Shown: piece by piece, positions 9,969-23,700 of the stretch | Position numbering within the stretch: the stretch's first letter is position 1 | How the letters are laid out: every line of letters begins with the position of its first letter | Assembly (NCBI GenBank): GCA_916048095.2 | Contig: OU696574.1 | Location: forward strand, 6,297,587 to 6,361,586 | Direction of reading: 5' to 3' | From: Sacculina carcini | Lineage: Eukaryota > Arthropoda > Thecostraca > Sacculinidae | Length of the DNA stretch: 64,000 nt | Translations under genes and position numbers: made by a program | Notes under the pieces: generated by a model | What the model was told of the DNA's origin: nothing | The model's input: the letters and a program-made list of their open reading frames with translations, nothing else | The model's database searches: none

Positions 9969-12900
9969 CTAGCATTAAAACCCGCCCGTTGTGCGGAGCA
10001 ATTCATACAATAAAATTCGTATCAAATTCATAAAAATATATGGAATACAAATTTAAAAGCAAAAAATGTAACCTATAAATATCTTAACCAATATAAAAGT
10101 CTAAATGTGAATATTTTTGTTTTTATTTTGACAGATATTATCCCTCAACCCGCCTGATATATAAATCTGCCCGTCGTGTGGTATAATTCAGAACACAAAC
10201 ACGAAACAAAGAATGAAAGATGATGAAATATTATCATCAGAATGTTTCCAAACTATATCCATTACTTACATCATTCCCCAACATCATTTGCTATTTCAAG
10301 TACTAAGTACATCAAGTACTATTTTACTTTTACCGCTATAATATTTATTGCTAAAATTTATATATTTTCCGCTATCATTAAAACCCAATATAACCTGAGT
10401 CAAACCTAACCAACCCAGCCCAACCATCCAATCTTGACCGCACTCAGCCTAGTCTGAGGTGATTTAACTTATTTGTTTGTGATCACAAAATATACTGATT
10501 CGATCATAATTTGTAATCAGAAGACTGAGATTATCTACCCCAGGGGTCCAAACACGCGGACCACCAATACTTTTCTCTCAACCCGCCAATATAGAACCAA
10601 ACTGTAAGGCAGCTAAATTCACATTTGTTGCATAATGCGATATAATTATACACCATTTAAGTCACATTTACATTAGTGAATCTGGATCTTGAAGTCAAGC
10701 CCGTGAGTTTTGTATATGGATTCATTCCACACGGTAAAATTGGATGTTTAAACCCACCCGTCGTGCGGAACAATTAATAAAACAAAAGTAATACATATTT
10801 AAATGCAAACAGCCAGTCTAATAGAAAACTCTAAATTGTAAAATCTAAACCAATAGAAAATTCCTGTAAATATTATTCGGTCAACCCGCCTCATACTTAA
10901 GCCCGCCCGTGGTCAGGAATAATTTCGAAATGTAAACACAAAAGAATAATGATTTTTTAGTATATAAATGAATTTTTCTCCATATCTCATTATCTCATAA
11001 TTACATTATCCATTATCTCATAATTCCCGGTTAATGCTTCCACTAATGCATCATATTCATACATTTGTTATTTTTGGGATTACACCGATATTACAGCCCT
11101 TGATATTACAGCCGATATTACATTATGCAATCTATATTCTGCTGCGTATTATTCCTAATATATATATCATCAGATCGCAAAATATATTTAAAGGTTCACA
11201 CCAATCTCCAACCTCATTTGCTTAGGAGCTATTCTAATTTTACCGCTAGAATATTCACTGCTAGCAAAATATCATATACCTCGCTATCATTTAAACCCCT
11301 TCTCTAAAGATGCATTTAAGCCCGCCCGTCGTGCGGAACAGTTCATAAAATATAATTAATATTCAATTAATAAAAAAATTAGTGCACATTGAAAAAGACA
11401 AACAAACCCATAGAAAAGATTTAGCCAAAGTCTAAATGTGAAATTTATGTTTCAATTTAGAAAACATGTTCTTCCACAACCCGCCTCATATTTAAAGCTG
11501 CCCGTCGTGCGGAATAATTCAGAACTCAAACACGAAACAAACACAAAGAAAATTGTTGAGAAGCGACCAAGAGAAAAAGTAAAATTTGTAAATTCTTGTT
11601 TTAATTATTGACGAAGTTATTTCCCTCAACACTGCTCAAATTCACACCCGTCCTTCGTGTGTAGTAATTCAGAAGTGTAACACTATCAAAACAATGAAAC
11701 TTTCTGTCATCTCTATAATTCCAGATTTATGCGTCCGCTAAAACAGCATATTGATATAGTTGGCATTGCATGATATTACAATCTATATACTTATGCAACT
11801 TAAGCGTAAGCAACTTGAAATTAAACCAATTAAATTACACAGTATAATTCAGTAGTTTTCTTTGTTCCCAGTAGCATTTTACCCGTTGTATGCAGCTTGA
11901 AATTAAACCAATTACATTATTCAGTAAAATTCAGAAGTTTACTTTGCTCCCAGTGGCATTTTACCCGCCCGTCGTGCGGAACAATTCATGTGTAAATATT
12001 GAGGACAATAAAGCCTATATATTCAGTATAGTGTAGCATGAATTAAACTGTACGCAATAAAAACACACCATCCATGCTTGGAGCTAATATGATGCATTCT
12101 TAATTGTGATTGGGCTTCAGTGAAATTTAATCAGTGTATATTCCTGTGTAATCGCAAGTGCGCATAATAGCTGTCAAATTGGCAATATGTCCTTTTGACT
12201 TTACACCCCCGTAACTTCCTTCAGATACACTTTGGAAAATTACAAATTATACCGTATTGTAGAAAACAAGATTTCTAGCACGATGGTATAATTTATTTTT
12301 ATGTGTAACAAATAGTTCCTGAGAAATGGGTAGAAAAATGAATTAATTTTAATCACCCGGTGTTCAAGTGTAATTTTGGATGTATTTGAGAATTTTGCCA
12401 ATTGTACACGTTTTTTGTATCATTTGTGGGTATAAATTATAACTTTTCATGTAGAACACAAAATTATCTACACAATAGTATAATTTTTATAGCTGTACCA
12501 TTGCTGGTTTATGAGGAATAGATAGCGGAATATTGACCAAAATATTCACGTTTTTTGTGCTAATTTTGCCTTTTTGCTTTTTTGTCATTTACACTTCACA
12601 CCGCCGTAACTTTTGTTTAATACACTTTGGAAAATTAAAAATTATACCGTGTTGTAGCAAACAAAATTCCCAGCATGATGGTATTATTTATTTAGATGTG
12701 TGATTATTAGTTTTTGAGAAATAGAGAAAAAAGTATAGAAAATCGGACGCGTGGAGTTTAAATAAAATTTTGAATGTAGATTGATTTTTTTCCATTTTAC
12801 ATGTTTTATATTTAATTTTTGGGTATAAATTATAATTCGTTGAGTAGAACAGAAAAGTTTCTACACAGTGGTATAATTTGTATAGTTGTACCATTGCTGG

Positions 12901-13180
12901 TTTAGGAGGAGTAGTCTTCAGAAAATTGACCGAAATTTTCGCATTTTTCAGGGTTCATTTTGTCTTTTCACCGCTATAACTTTTTTTGATTTTATTTTTG
13001 AAATTTAAAATTTAATCTAAAGTGTAGACAAGAAAATTTCCAACGTGATGGTATAAATTGTTAGCAGGTAGGCCAAGTGGTGGCCAAATAATAGCTGATA
13101 GAAAATGGACCAAGGAGGGTTGGACAGACACACAGACACACACACACACACACACAGAGGATCTCTTTTATATATATAGA
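9969..13180 (-). mobile_element. Non-autonomous Helitron-like element H1 (minus orientation)
   Basis: Seen on the minus strand, the element starts TCTATATATATAAAAGAG (from 13180) and ends with a GC-rich hairpin, CCGCACAACGGGCGG, nine bases before CTAG (9972-9969), followed by T. This is the Helitron signature: 5' TC, 3' hairpin and CTRR, insertion between A and T. No Rep or helicase gene is present. In plus coordinates 9969-12000 holds a string of copies of the hairpin motif, and 12000-13150 holds modules of the type that form the 404-bp satellite further on, ending in a CA-rich run. A CAGGGGTCCAAACACGCGG stretch at 10541, like a hAT end, may be captured sequence. The Helitron assignment is inferred from the ends. 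Confidence 0.7.
10160..11990 (+). repeat. Series of hairpin motifs CCGCCCGTYGTGCGG inside H1
   Basis: Copies or variants of the imperfect palindrome lie near 10168, 10752, 10902, 11320, 11498, 11647 and 11963, besides the terminal one at 9982. Two flanking forms occur: one followed by GGAACAATTCAT, the other by GGAATAATTCAGAAC and usually preceded by CCCGCCTCATATTTAAA. All copies point the same way. They resemble the Helitron 3' hairpin but mostly lack CTAG. Confidence 0.8.
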
Positions 13181-13630
13181 CTAGCATTAAAACCCGCCCG
13201 TTGTGCGGAGCAATTAATAAAAAAATTGCAAATTAAAAATAAATAAGGCAAAGTCATGAAAACCTTAATCAATTAAAAGGTCTAAATTTCATTATTTTTA
13301 ATTTTATTTTGACAAAATATTTTCACTCAACCCGCCTCATATTTAAACCCGCCCGACGTGAGGAAAAATTCAGAACTCGAACACCATCCGTTCTGGTTCT
13401 TGAAGTCGAATCCATTAGTTTTGTATATGAATTCATTCTATACGGTGAAATTGAACGTTTTATTGCTGCCCGCGGGACATTTTTATTTCATAAAAATGAG
13501 CCATCGCTTCGTTTGCGTTTGAAGCCCCTGATCATTGAACCAGCGAACCATGAACCAGCGCAATTATGTCACCTAATATTCAAGCATACATACACAGACA
13601 GACAGATAATTTCTTCTTTATGTATATATA
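13181..13630 (-). mobile_element. Short Helitron-like element H2
   Basis: This 450-bp element begins (plus strand) with CTAGCATTAAAACCCGCCCG directly joined to the GA that ends H1. A second hairpin copy, with the form CCCGCCCGACGTGAGG, lies near 13350. A GC-richer part follows (13380-13560), then CAGACAGACAGATAATTTC and a TA-rich end. On the minus strand the end reads TATATACATAAAGAAG, similar to the long elements but without a clear TC. Confidence 0.65.
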
Positions 13631-14066
13631 TGGCATTAAAACCCGCCCGTTGTGCGGAGCAATTCATAAAAATATTGCAAATTAAAAATAAATAAGGCAA
13701 ACTCATGAAAACATTAATCAATTAAAAGGTCTAAATTTCATTATTTTTAATTTTATTTTGACAAAATATTTTCACTCATCCCGCCTCATATCTAAACCCG
13801 CCCGACGTGAGGACTCGAACACCATCCGTTCTGGTTCTTGAAGTCAAATCCATTAGTTTTGTATATGAATTCATTCTATACGGTGAAATTGAACGTTTTA
13901 TTGCTGCCCGCGGGACATTTTTATTTCATAAAAATGAGCCATCGCTTCGTTTGCGTTTGAAGCCCCTGATCATTGAACCAGCGAACCATGAACCAGCGCA
14001 ATTATGTCACCTCATATTCAAGCATACATACACAGACAGACAGATAATTTCTTCTTTATGTATATA
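13631..14066 (-). mobile_element. Short Helitron-like element H3
   Basis: Nearly identical to H2. The start is GGCATTAAAACCC, so CTAG is not intact here. The second hairpin region (about 13797) has lost some 10 bases compared with H4. The copy supports recent tandem amplification of the 450-bp unit. Confidence 0.65.
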
Positions 14067-14518
14067 CTAGCATTAAAACCCGCCCGTTGTGCGGAAGAAT
14101 TCATAAAAATATTGCAAATTAAAAATAAATAAGGCAAACTCATAAAAACCTTAATCAATTAAAAAGTCTAAATTTCATTATTTTTAATTTACATTTTGAC
14201 AAAATATTTTCACTCAGCCCGCCTCATATTTAATCCCGGCCGACGTGCGGAATAATTCAGAACTCGAACACCATCCGTTCTGGTTCTTGAAGTCAAATCC
14301 ATTAGTTTTGTATATGAATTCATTCTACACGGTGAAATTGAACGTTTTATTGCTGCCCGCGGGACATTTTTATTTCATAAAAATGAGCCATCGCTTCGTT
14401 TGCGTTTGAAGCCCCTGATCATTGAACCAGCGAACCATGAACCAGCGCAATTATGTCACCTCATATTCAAGCATACATACACAGACAGACAGATAATTTC
14501 TTCTTTATGTATATATAT
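14067..14518 (-). mobile_element. Short Helitron-like element H4
   Basis: This copy has an intact CTAG at 14067-14070 followed by the hairpin at 14080-14094; the second hairpin is GGCCGACGTGCGG near 14236. Otherwise it is as H2 and H3, with a few substitutions. Confidence 0.65.
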
Positions 14519-14985
14519 AGCATTAAAACCGCATTAAAACCCGCCCGTTGTGCGGAACAATTCATAAAAATATTGCAAATTAAAAATAAATAAGGCAAAC
14601 TCATGAAGACCTTAATCAATTAAAAAGTCTAAATTTCATTATTTTTAATTTTATTTTGACAAAATATTTTCACTCATCCCGCCTCATATTTAAACCCGCC
14701 CGACGTGAGGAATAATTCAGAACTCGAACACCATCCGTTCTGGTTCTTGAAGTCAAATCCATTAGTTTTGTATATGAATTCATTCTATACGGTGAAATTG
14801 AACGTTTTATTGCTGCCCGCGGGACATATTTATTTCATAAAAATGAGCCATCGCTTCGTTTGCGTTTGAAGCCCCTGATCATTGAACCAGCGAACCATGA
14901 ACCAGCGCAATTATGTCACCTCATATTCAAGCATACATACACAGACAGACAGATAATTTCTTCTTTATGTATATATATATATATA
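14519..14985 (-). mobile_element. Short Helitron-like element H5
   Basis: A fourth 450-bp unit. Its start carries a small duplication (GCATTAAAACC twice at 14520-14540). CTAG is replaced by TATAG merged with the TA tract. The GACAGACAGATAATTTC end is intact. Confidence 0.65.
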
Positions 14986-17593
14986 TAGCATTAAAACCCG
15001 CCCGTTGTGCGGAGCAATTCATAACACTTCAGATACACCTTGGAAAATTCAGATACACTTTGGAAAATTAAGAATAATACCGTGTTGTAGAAAACAAAAT
15101 TTCTAGCACGATGGTATAATTAATTTTAATGTATGACAAACAGTTCCTGAGAAAGGGGTAGAAAAATGAATAAATTTTAGTCACCCGGTGTTCAAGTGTA
15201 ATTTTGGATGTATTTGAGAATTTTGCCAATTTTACACGTTTTTTGTATCATTTGTGGGTATAAATTATAGCTTATCTTGTAGAACACAAAATTATCTACA
15301 TAGTAGTATGTTCCTGAGTAATCGCAAGTGCGTCAATTGTGATTAGACTTCAGTGAAATTAAATCAGTGTATATTCATGTGTAATCGCCAGTGCGCATAA
15401 TAGCTGTCAAATTGGCAACATGACATTTTGACTTTACACCGCCGTAACTTCCTTCAGAAACACTTTGGATATTTAAGAATTATACCGTATTGTAGAAACC
15501 AAAATTTCTAGCACGATGGTATAATTCATTTTAATGTGTCACAATTAGTTTTTGAGAAATAGGTAGAAAAATGAATAAATTTTAGTCACCCGGTGCTCAA
15601 GTGTAATTTTGGATGTATTTGAGAATTTTGCCAATTTTACACGTTTTTTGTATCATTTGTGGGTATAAATTATACCTTTTCTTGTAGAACACAAAATTTT
15701 CTACACAGTAGTATATTCCGTTATTGAGGACAATAAAGCCTTTATATTCAGTATAGTGTAGCATTAATTAAACTGTACGCAATAAAACCACACCATCCAT
15801 GCTTGGAGATAATATGATGAATTCTTAATTGTGATTGGGCTTCAGTGAAATTTAATCGGTGTATATTCCTGTGTAATCGCAAGTGCGCATAATAGCTGTC
15901 AAATTGGCAACATGATAATTTGACTTTACACCGCCGTAACTTCCTTCAGATACACTTTGTAAAATTACAAATTATACCGTATTGTAGAAAACAAGATTTC
16001 TAGCACGATGGTATAATTTATTTTTATGTTTAACAAATAGTTACTGAGAAATAGTAGAAAAATTAATTAATTTTATTCGGCCGGTGTTCAAGTGAAATTT
16101 TGGATGTATTTGAGAATTTTGCCAATTTTACACGTTTTTTGTATCATTTGTGGGTATAAATTATAGCTTATCTTGTAGAACACAAAATTATCTACACAGT
16201 AGTATATTCCTGTGTAATCGCAAGTGCGTAAATTATGATTGGACTTCAGTGAAATTAAATCAGTGTATATTCATGTGTAATCGCAAGTGCGCATAATAGC
16301 TGTCAAATTGGCAACATGACAATTTGACTTTACACCGCCGTAACTTCCTTCAGATACACTTTGGAAAATTAAAAATTATACCGTATTGTAGAAAACAAAA
16401 TTTCTAGCACGATGGTATAATTAATTTTAATGTATGACAAACAGTTCCTGAGAAATGGGTAGAAAAATGAATTAATTTTAGTCACCCGGTGTTCAAGTGT
16501 AATTTTGGATGTATTTGAGAATTTTGCCAATTTTACACGTTTTTTGTATCATTTGTGGGTATAAATTACACCTTTTCTTGTAGAACACAAAATTCTCTAC
16601 ACAGTAGTATATTCCTGTGTAATCGCAAGTGCGCATAATAGCTGTCAAATTGGCAATATGTCCTTTTGACTTTACACCGCCGTCACTTCCTTCAGATACA
16701 CTTTGGAAAATTTAGAATTATACCGCATTTAAAAAAATACAATTTCCAGCACGATTATATAATTTATTTTAATGTGTGACAAATAGTTCCTGAGAAATAG
16801 GTAGAAAAATGAATTAATTTAGGCGCCCGGTGATCAAGTGTAATTTTGGATGTATTTGACAATTTTGCCAATTTTACACATTTTTTGTATCATTTGTGGG
16901 TATAAATTATAACTTTTCTTGTAGAACACAAAATTATCTACACAATAGTATAATTTTTATAGCTGTACCATTGCTGGTTTATGAGGAATAGATAGGGGAA
17001 TATTTACCAAAACATTCACGGTTTCCAGTGCTAATTTTGCATTTTTGACTTTGTCATTTTGACTTCACACCGCCGTAACTTTTTTTTAATACACTTTGGA
17101 AAATTAAAAATTATACCGTGTTGTAGCAAACAAAATTCCCAGCATGATGGTATTATTTATTTAGTTGTGTGATAATTAGTTTTTGATACATAGAGAAAAA
17201 AGTATAGAAAATCGGACGCGTGGAGTATAAATATAATTTTGAATATAGATTGAAATTTTGTCATGTTTACATCTTTTATGTTCTATTTTTGGATATGAAT
17301 TATAACCTATCTTGTAGAACAGAAAATTCTCTACACAGTGGTATAATCTGTTTGGCTGTACCATTTCTGGTTTATGAGGAGTAGATGGCAGAGCATTGAC
17401 CACAATTTTCGCATTTTTCAGGGTTCATTTTGTGTTTTCACCGCTATAACTTTTTTTGCTTTCATTTTTGAAATTTAAAATTTAATCTAAAGTGTAGACA
17501 AGAAAATTTCCAACGTGATGGTATAAATTGTTAGCGGGTAGGCTGAGTGGTGGCCGAATAATAGCTGATAGAAAATGGACCAAGGAGGGTCGA

Positions 17594-17624
<31 letters not shown>

Positions 17625-17660
17625 GACAGACACACAGAGGATCTCTTTTATATATATAGA
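14986..17660 (-). mobile_element. Helitron-like element H6 (long form with satellite-type modules)
   Basis: One terminal hairpin (14997) is followed directly by several modules carrying GTGTAATCGCAAGTGCGCAT, TTTACACCGCCGTAACTTCC and GATGGTATAATT. The right end has GGACCAAGGAGGGTCGAAC, a CA run and GGATCTCTTTTATATATATA ending in GA (17659-17660). No coding frame is present. It is very similar over its whole length to H7, 2,687 bp downstream. Confidence 0.65.
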
Positions 17661-17670
17661 TATATATATA

Positions 17671-20329
17671 TAGCATTAAAACCCGCCCGTTGTGCGGAGC
17701 AATTCATAACACTTCAGATACACTTTGGAAAATTCAGATACACTTTGGAAAATTAAGAATAATACCGTGTTGTAGAAAACAAAATTTCTAGCACGATGGT
17801 ATAATTAATTTTAATGTATGACAAACAGTTCCTGAGAAATAGGTAGAAAAATGAATTAATTTTAGTCGCCCGGTGTTCAAGTGTAATTTTGGATGGATTT
17901 GAGAATTTTGCCAATTTTACACGTTTTTTGTATCATTTGTGGGTATAAATTATAGCTTATCTTGTAGAACACAAAATTCTCTACACAGTAGCATGTTCCT
18001 GAGTAATCGCAAGTGCGTCAACTGTGATTAGACTTCAGTGAAATTAAATCAGTGTATATTCATGTGTAATCGCCAGTGCGCATAATAGCTGTCAAATTGG
18101 CAACATGACATTTTGACTTTACACCGCCGTAACTTCCTTCAGATACACTTTGGATATTTAAGAATTATACCGTATTGTAGAAACCAAAATTTCTAGCAGG
18201 ATGGTATAATTCATTTTAATGTGTCACAATTAGTTTTTGAGAAATAGGTAGAAAAATGAATAAATTTTAGTCACCCGGTGCTCAAGTGTAATTTTGGATG
18301 TATTTGAGAATTTTGCCAATTTTACACGTTTTTTGTATCATTTGTGGGTATAAATTATACCTTTTCTTGTAGAACACAAAATTTTCTACACAGTAGTATA
18401 TTCCGTTATTGAGGACAATAAAGCCTTTATATTCAGTATAGTGTAGCATTGATTAAACTGTACGCAATAAAACCACACCATCCATGCTTGGAGATAATAT
18501 GATGAATTCTTAATTGTGATTGGGCTTCAGTGAAATTTAATCGGTGTATATTCCTGTGTAATCGCAAGTGCGCATAATAGCTGTCAAATTGGCAACATGA
18601 TAATTTGACTTTACACCGCCGTAACTTCCTTCAGATACACTTTGTAAAATTACAAATTATACCGTATTGTAGAAAACAAGATTTCTAGCACGATGGTATA
18701 ATTTATTTTTATGTTTAACAAATAGTTACTGAGAAATAGTAGAAAAATTAATTAATTTTATTCGGCCGGTGTTCAAGTGAAATTTTGGATGCATTTGAGA
18801 ATTTTGCCAATTTTACACGTTTTTTGTATCATTTGTGGGTATAAATTATAGCTTATCTTGTAGAACACAAAATTATCTACACAGTAGTATATTCCTGTGT
18901 AATCGCAAGTGCGTAAATTATGATTGGACTTCAGTGAAATTAAATCAGTGTATATTCATGTGTAATCGCAAGTGCGCATAATAGCTGTCAAATTGGCAAC
19001 ATGACAATTTGACTTTACACCGCCGTAACTTCCTTCAGATACACTTTGGAAAATTAAAACTTATACCGTATTGTAGAAAACAAAATTTCTAGCACGATGG
19101 TATAATTAATTTTAATGTATGACAAACAGTTCCTGAGAAATGGGTAGAAAAATGAATTAATTTTAGTCACCCGGTGTTCAAGTGTAATTTTGGATGTATT
19201 TGAGAATTTTGCCAATTTTACACGTTTTTTGTATCATTTGTGGGTATAAATTATACATTTTCTTGTAGAACACAAAATTCTCTACACAGTAGTATATTCC
19301 TGTGTAATCGCAAGTGCGCATAATAGCTGTCAAATTGGCAATATGTCTATTTGACTTTACACCGCCGTAACTTCCTTCAGATACACTTTGGAAAATTAAG
19401 AATTATACCGTATTGTAGAAAACAAACTTTCCAGCACAATGGTATAATTTATTTTTATGTGTAACAAATAGTTCTTGAGAAATAGGTAGAAAAATGAATT
19501 AATTTTAGTCGCACGGTGTTCAAGTGTAATTTTGGATGTATTTGAGAATTTTTCCAATTTTACACGTTGTTTGTATAATTTGTGGGTATAAATTATAGCG
19601 TTTCTTGTAGAACACAAAATTTTCTACACAATAGTATAATTTTTATAACTGTAACTCTGCTGGTTTAAGAGGAATAGATAGCGGAATATTGACCAAAATA
19701 TTCGCGTTTTTCAGTGCCTTTTTGACTTTGTCATTTTGACTTCACACCGCCGTAACTTTTTCTTAATACGCTCTGGAAAATTAAAATTTATACCGTGCTG
19801 TAGAAAACAAAATTCCCAGCATGATGGTAATATTTATTTAGATGTGTGATGTTTAGTTGCTGAGAAATAGAGAAAAAAGTACAGAAAATCGGACGCGTCG
19901 AGCTTAAATATAATTTTCAATGTAGACTGAAATTTTGTCATTTTTACATATTTTATATTTAATTTTTGGATATTAATTATAATCTATCTTGTAGAACAGA
20001 AAATTTTCTACACAGTGGTATAATTTGTTTGGCTGTACCATTTCTGGTTTATGAGGAGTAGATGGCAGAGCATTGACCACAATTTTCGCATTTTTCAGGG
20101 TTCATTTTGTCTTTTCACCGCTATAACTTTTTTTGATTTCATTTTTGAAATTTAAAATTTAATCTAAAGTGTAGACAAGAAAATTTCCAACGTGATGGTA
20201 TAAATTGTTAGCGGGTAGGCTGAGTGGTGGCCGAATAATAGCTGATAGAAAATGGACCAAGGAGGGTCGAACACACACACACACACACACACAGACAGAC
20301 ACACAGAGGATCTCTTTTATATATATAGA
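17671..20329 (-). mobile_element. Helitron-like element H7 (near copy of H6)
   Basis: It has the same module order as H6, including the shared AACACTTCAGATACAC start after the hairpin and the block with GAGGACAATAAAGCC. Differences are scattered substitutions and a shortened CA run. A 10-bp TA spacer separates it from H6. The two are either two insertions of one source or a tandem duplication. Confidence 0.65.
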
Positions 20330-20341
20330 TATATATAGATA

Positions 20342-20790
20342 TAGCATTAAAACCCGCCCGTTGCGCGGATCAATTCATAAAAATATTGCAAATTAAAAAC
20401 AAATAAGGCAAACTCATAAAAACCTTAATCAATTAAAAAGTCTAAATTTCATTATTTTTAATTTTATTTTGACAAAATATTTTCACTCAGCCCGCCTCAT
20501 ATTTAAACCCGGCCGACGCGCGGAATAATTCAGAACTCGAACACCATCCGTTCTGGTTCTTGAAGTCAAATCCATTAGTTTTGTATATGAATTCATTCTA
20601 CACAGTGAAATTGAACGTTATATTTCTGCCCGCGGGACATTTTTATTTCATAAAAATGAGCCATCGCTTCGTTTGCGTTTGAAGCCCCTGATCATTGAAC
20701 CAGCGAACCATGAACCAGCGCAATTATGTCACCTCATATTCAAGCATACATACACAGACAGACAGATAATTTCTTCTTTATGTATATATA
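20342..20790 (-). mobile_element. Short Helitron-like element H8
   Basis: A fifth copy of the 450-bp type, with hairpin variants CCGCCCGTTGCGCGG (20359) and GGCCGACGCGCGG (20510). The latter variants pair better than the usual form. It ends in the CAGACAGACAGATAATTTC block. Confidence 0.65.
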
Positions 20791-23700
20791 TAGCATTAAA
20801 ACCCGCCCGTTGTGCGGAGCAATTCATAACATGAAATTCATATTCAATTCATAAAAAATATGGAAAAATAAAAATGAAATAGGGTACACTCATAAAAATA
20901 TTCATCTATTGAAAATTATAAGTTTAATTATTTTTATTTCGACAAAATATTTCCCCTCAGTCCGCCTGAGTCATTTTTAAACCCGCCCGTCGTGCTGAAT
21001 AATTCAGAACTCGAACACGATCCGTTCTGGATCTTGAAGTCAAATCCATTGGTTTTGTGTATGGATTAATTCTACAGGGTAAATTGAACGTTCTATTGTC
21101 TATAGTTGCTGCCCGCGGAGCATTTTTATTTAAAAAAATACCTTTTTTCAAATGAACCATTTGAAAAAATGAACTAAAAAATGGAAACACTTTTTTTAAA
21201 CCCGCCCCTCGTGCGGAACAATTCATACAATAAAATTCATATTTGAAGTCAAATCCATTGGTTTTGTGTATGGATTAATTATACAGGGGAAATTGAACGT
21301 TATATTGTCTATAGTTGCTGACCACGGAGCATTTTTTTTTTTAATTACCTTTTTTTAAATGAACCATTTGAAAAAATGAACTCAAAAACACTTTTTAAAC
21401 CCGCCCGTCGTGCGGAACAATTCATACAATAAAATTCATATCAAATCCATAAAATATATTGAATACAAATTGAAAACCAAAAAATGTAACCTATAAATAT
21501 CTTAACCAATAGAAAAGTCTAAATGTGAATATTTTTGTTCTTATTTTGACAAATATTATCCCTCAACCCGCCTGATATATAAATCTGCCCGTCGTGTGGT
21601 ATAATTCAGAACACAAACACGAAACAAACAATGAAAGATGATGAAATATTTTCATCAGAATGTTTCCAAACTATATTTATTACTTAACATCATTCCCCAA
21701 TATCATTTGCTTAAGTACTATTTTACTTTTACCGCTATAATATTTATTGCTAAAATTTATATATTTTCCGCTATCATTAAAACCCAATATAACCTGAGTC
21801 AAACCTACCCAACCCAACCCAACCATCCAATCTTGACCGCACTCAGCCTAGTCTGAGGTGATTTAACTTATTAGTTTGTGATCACAAAATATACTGATGC
21901 GATCATAATTTGTAATCAGAAGACTGAGATTATCTACCCCAGGGGTACCAAACACGCGGCCCACAAATACTTATCTCTCAAACCGCCAATATAGTATCGG
22001 AACCAAACTGTAAGGCAGCTAAATTCACATTTGTTGCATAATGCGATATAATTATACACCATTATCATATTATCTCATAATTCCCGGTTAATGCTTCCAC
22101 TAATGCATCATATTCATACAGTTGTTATTTTTTGGATTACACCGATATTAAAGCCCTTGATATTACAGCCGATATTATATTATGCAATCTATATTCTGCT
22201 ACGTATTATTCCTAATACATATATCATCAGATCGCAAAATATATTTAAAGGTTCACATCATTCTACAAAATCATTTGCTTAAGAGCTATTCTACTTTTAT
22301 CGCTAGAATATTTACTGTTAGCAAAATATCATATACCTCGCTATCATTTATACCCACTCTTTATAGATACATTTAAGCCCGCCCGTCGTGCGGAACAGTT
22401 CATTAAATATAATTAATATTCAATTCATAAAAAAATTAGTGAAAATTGAAAAAGAAAAACAAACCCATAGGAATGTTTAGCCAATATAAAAGTCTAAATG
22501 TGAAATTTATGTTTCAATTTAGAAAACATGTTTTTCCACAACCCGCCTCATATTTAAAGCTGCCCGTCGTGCGGAATAATTCAGAACTCAAACACGAAAC
22601 AAACACAAAGAAAATTGATGAAAAACGACCAACAGAAAAAGTGAAATTTGTAAATTCTTGTTTTAATTATTGACGATGTTTTTCCCTCAACACTGCTCAA
22701 ATTCACTCCCGTCCTTCGTGTGTAGTAATTCAGAAGTGTAACACTATCAAAACAATGAAACTTTCTGTCATCTCTATAATTCCAGATTTATGCGTCCGCT
22801 AAAACAGCATATTCATATAGTTGGCATTGCATGATATTACAACCCATATCCTTATGCAACTTAAGCTTATGCAACTTGAAATTAAACCAATTAAATTATA
22901 CAGTAAAATTCAGTAGTTAACTTTGTTCACAGTAGTATTTTACCCGCCCGTCGGGCGGAACAATTCATGTGTAACTATTGAGGACAATAAAGCCATTCTA
23001 TTCAGTATAGTGTAGCATTAATTAAACTGTACCCAATAAAACCACACCATCCATGCTTGGAGCTAATATGATGCATTCTTAATTGTGATTGGGCTTCAGT
23101 GAAATTTAATCGGTGTATATTCCTGTGTAATCGCAAGTGCGCATAATAGCTGTCAAATTGGTAATATGTGCTTTTGACTTTACACCGCCGTAACTTCCTT
23201 CAGATACACTTTGGAAAATTACAAATTATACCGTATTGTAGAAAACAAGATTTCTAGCACGATGGTATAATTTATTTTTATGTGTTACAAATATTTACTG
23301 AGAAATAGTAGAAAATGGAATAAATTTCAGTCGCCCGTTGTTCAAGTGCAATTTTGGATGTATTTGAGAATTTTGCCAATTTTACACGTTTTTCGTATAA
23401 TTTGTGGGTATAAATTATAGCTTATATTGTAGAACACAAAATTCTCTACACAGTAGTATATTCCTGTGTAATCGCAAGTGCGCATAATAGCTGTCAAATT
23501 GGCAATATGTCCTTTTGACTTTACACCGCCGTAACTTCCTTTAGATACACTTTGGAAAATTACAAATTATACCGTATTGTAGAAAACAAAATTTCTAGCA
23601 CGATGGTATAATTTATTTTTATGTATAACAAATAGTTACTGAGAAATATTAGAAAAATGAATTAATTTTAGTAGCCCGGTGTTCCAGTGTAATTTTGGAT

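Noticed and set aside
9969-15020. CRISPR-like pattern of short palindromic repeats with spacers
   Set aside because: Spacing is irregular, the spacers are themselves repeated, and the setting is a eukaryotic transposon cluster. Helitron-type ends explain the motif better.
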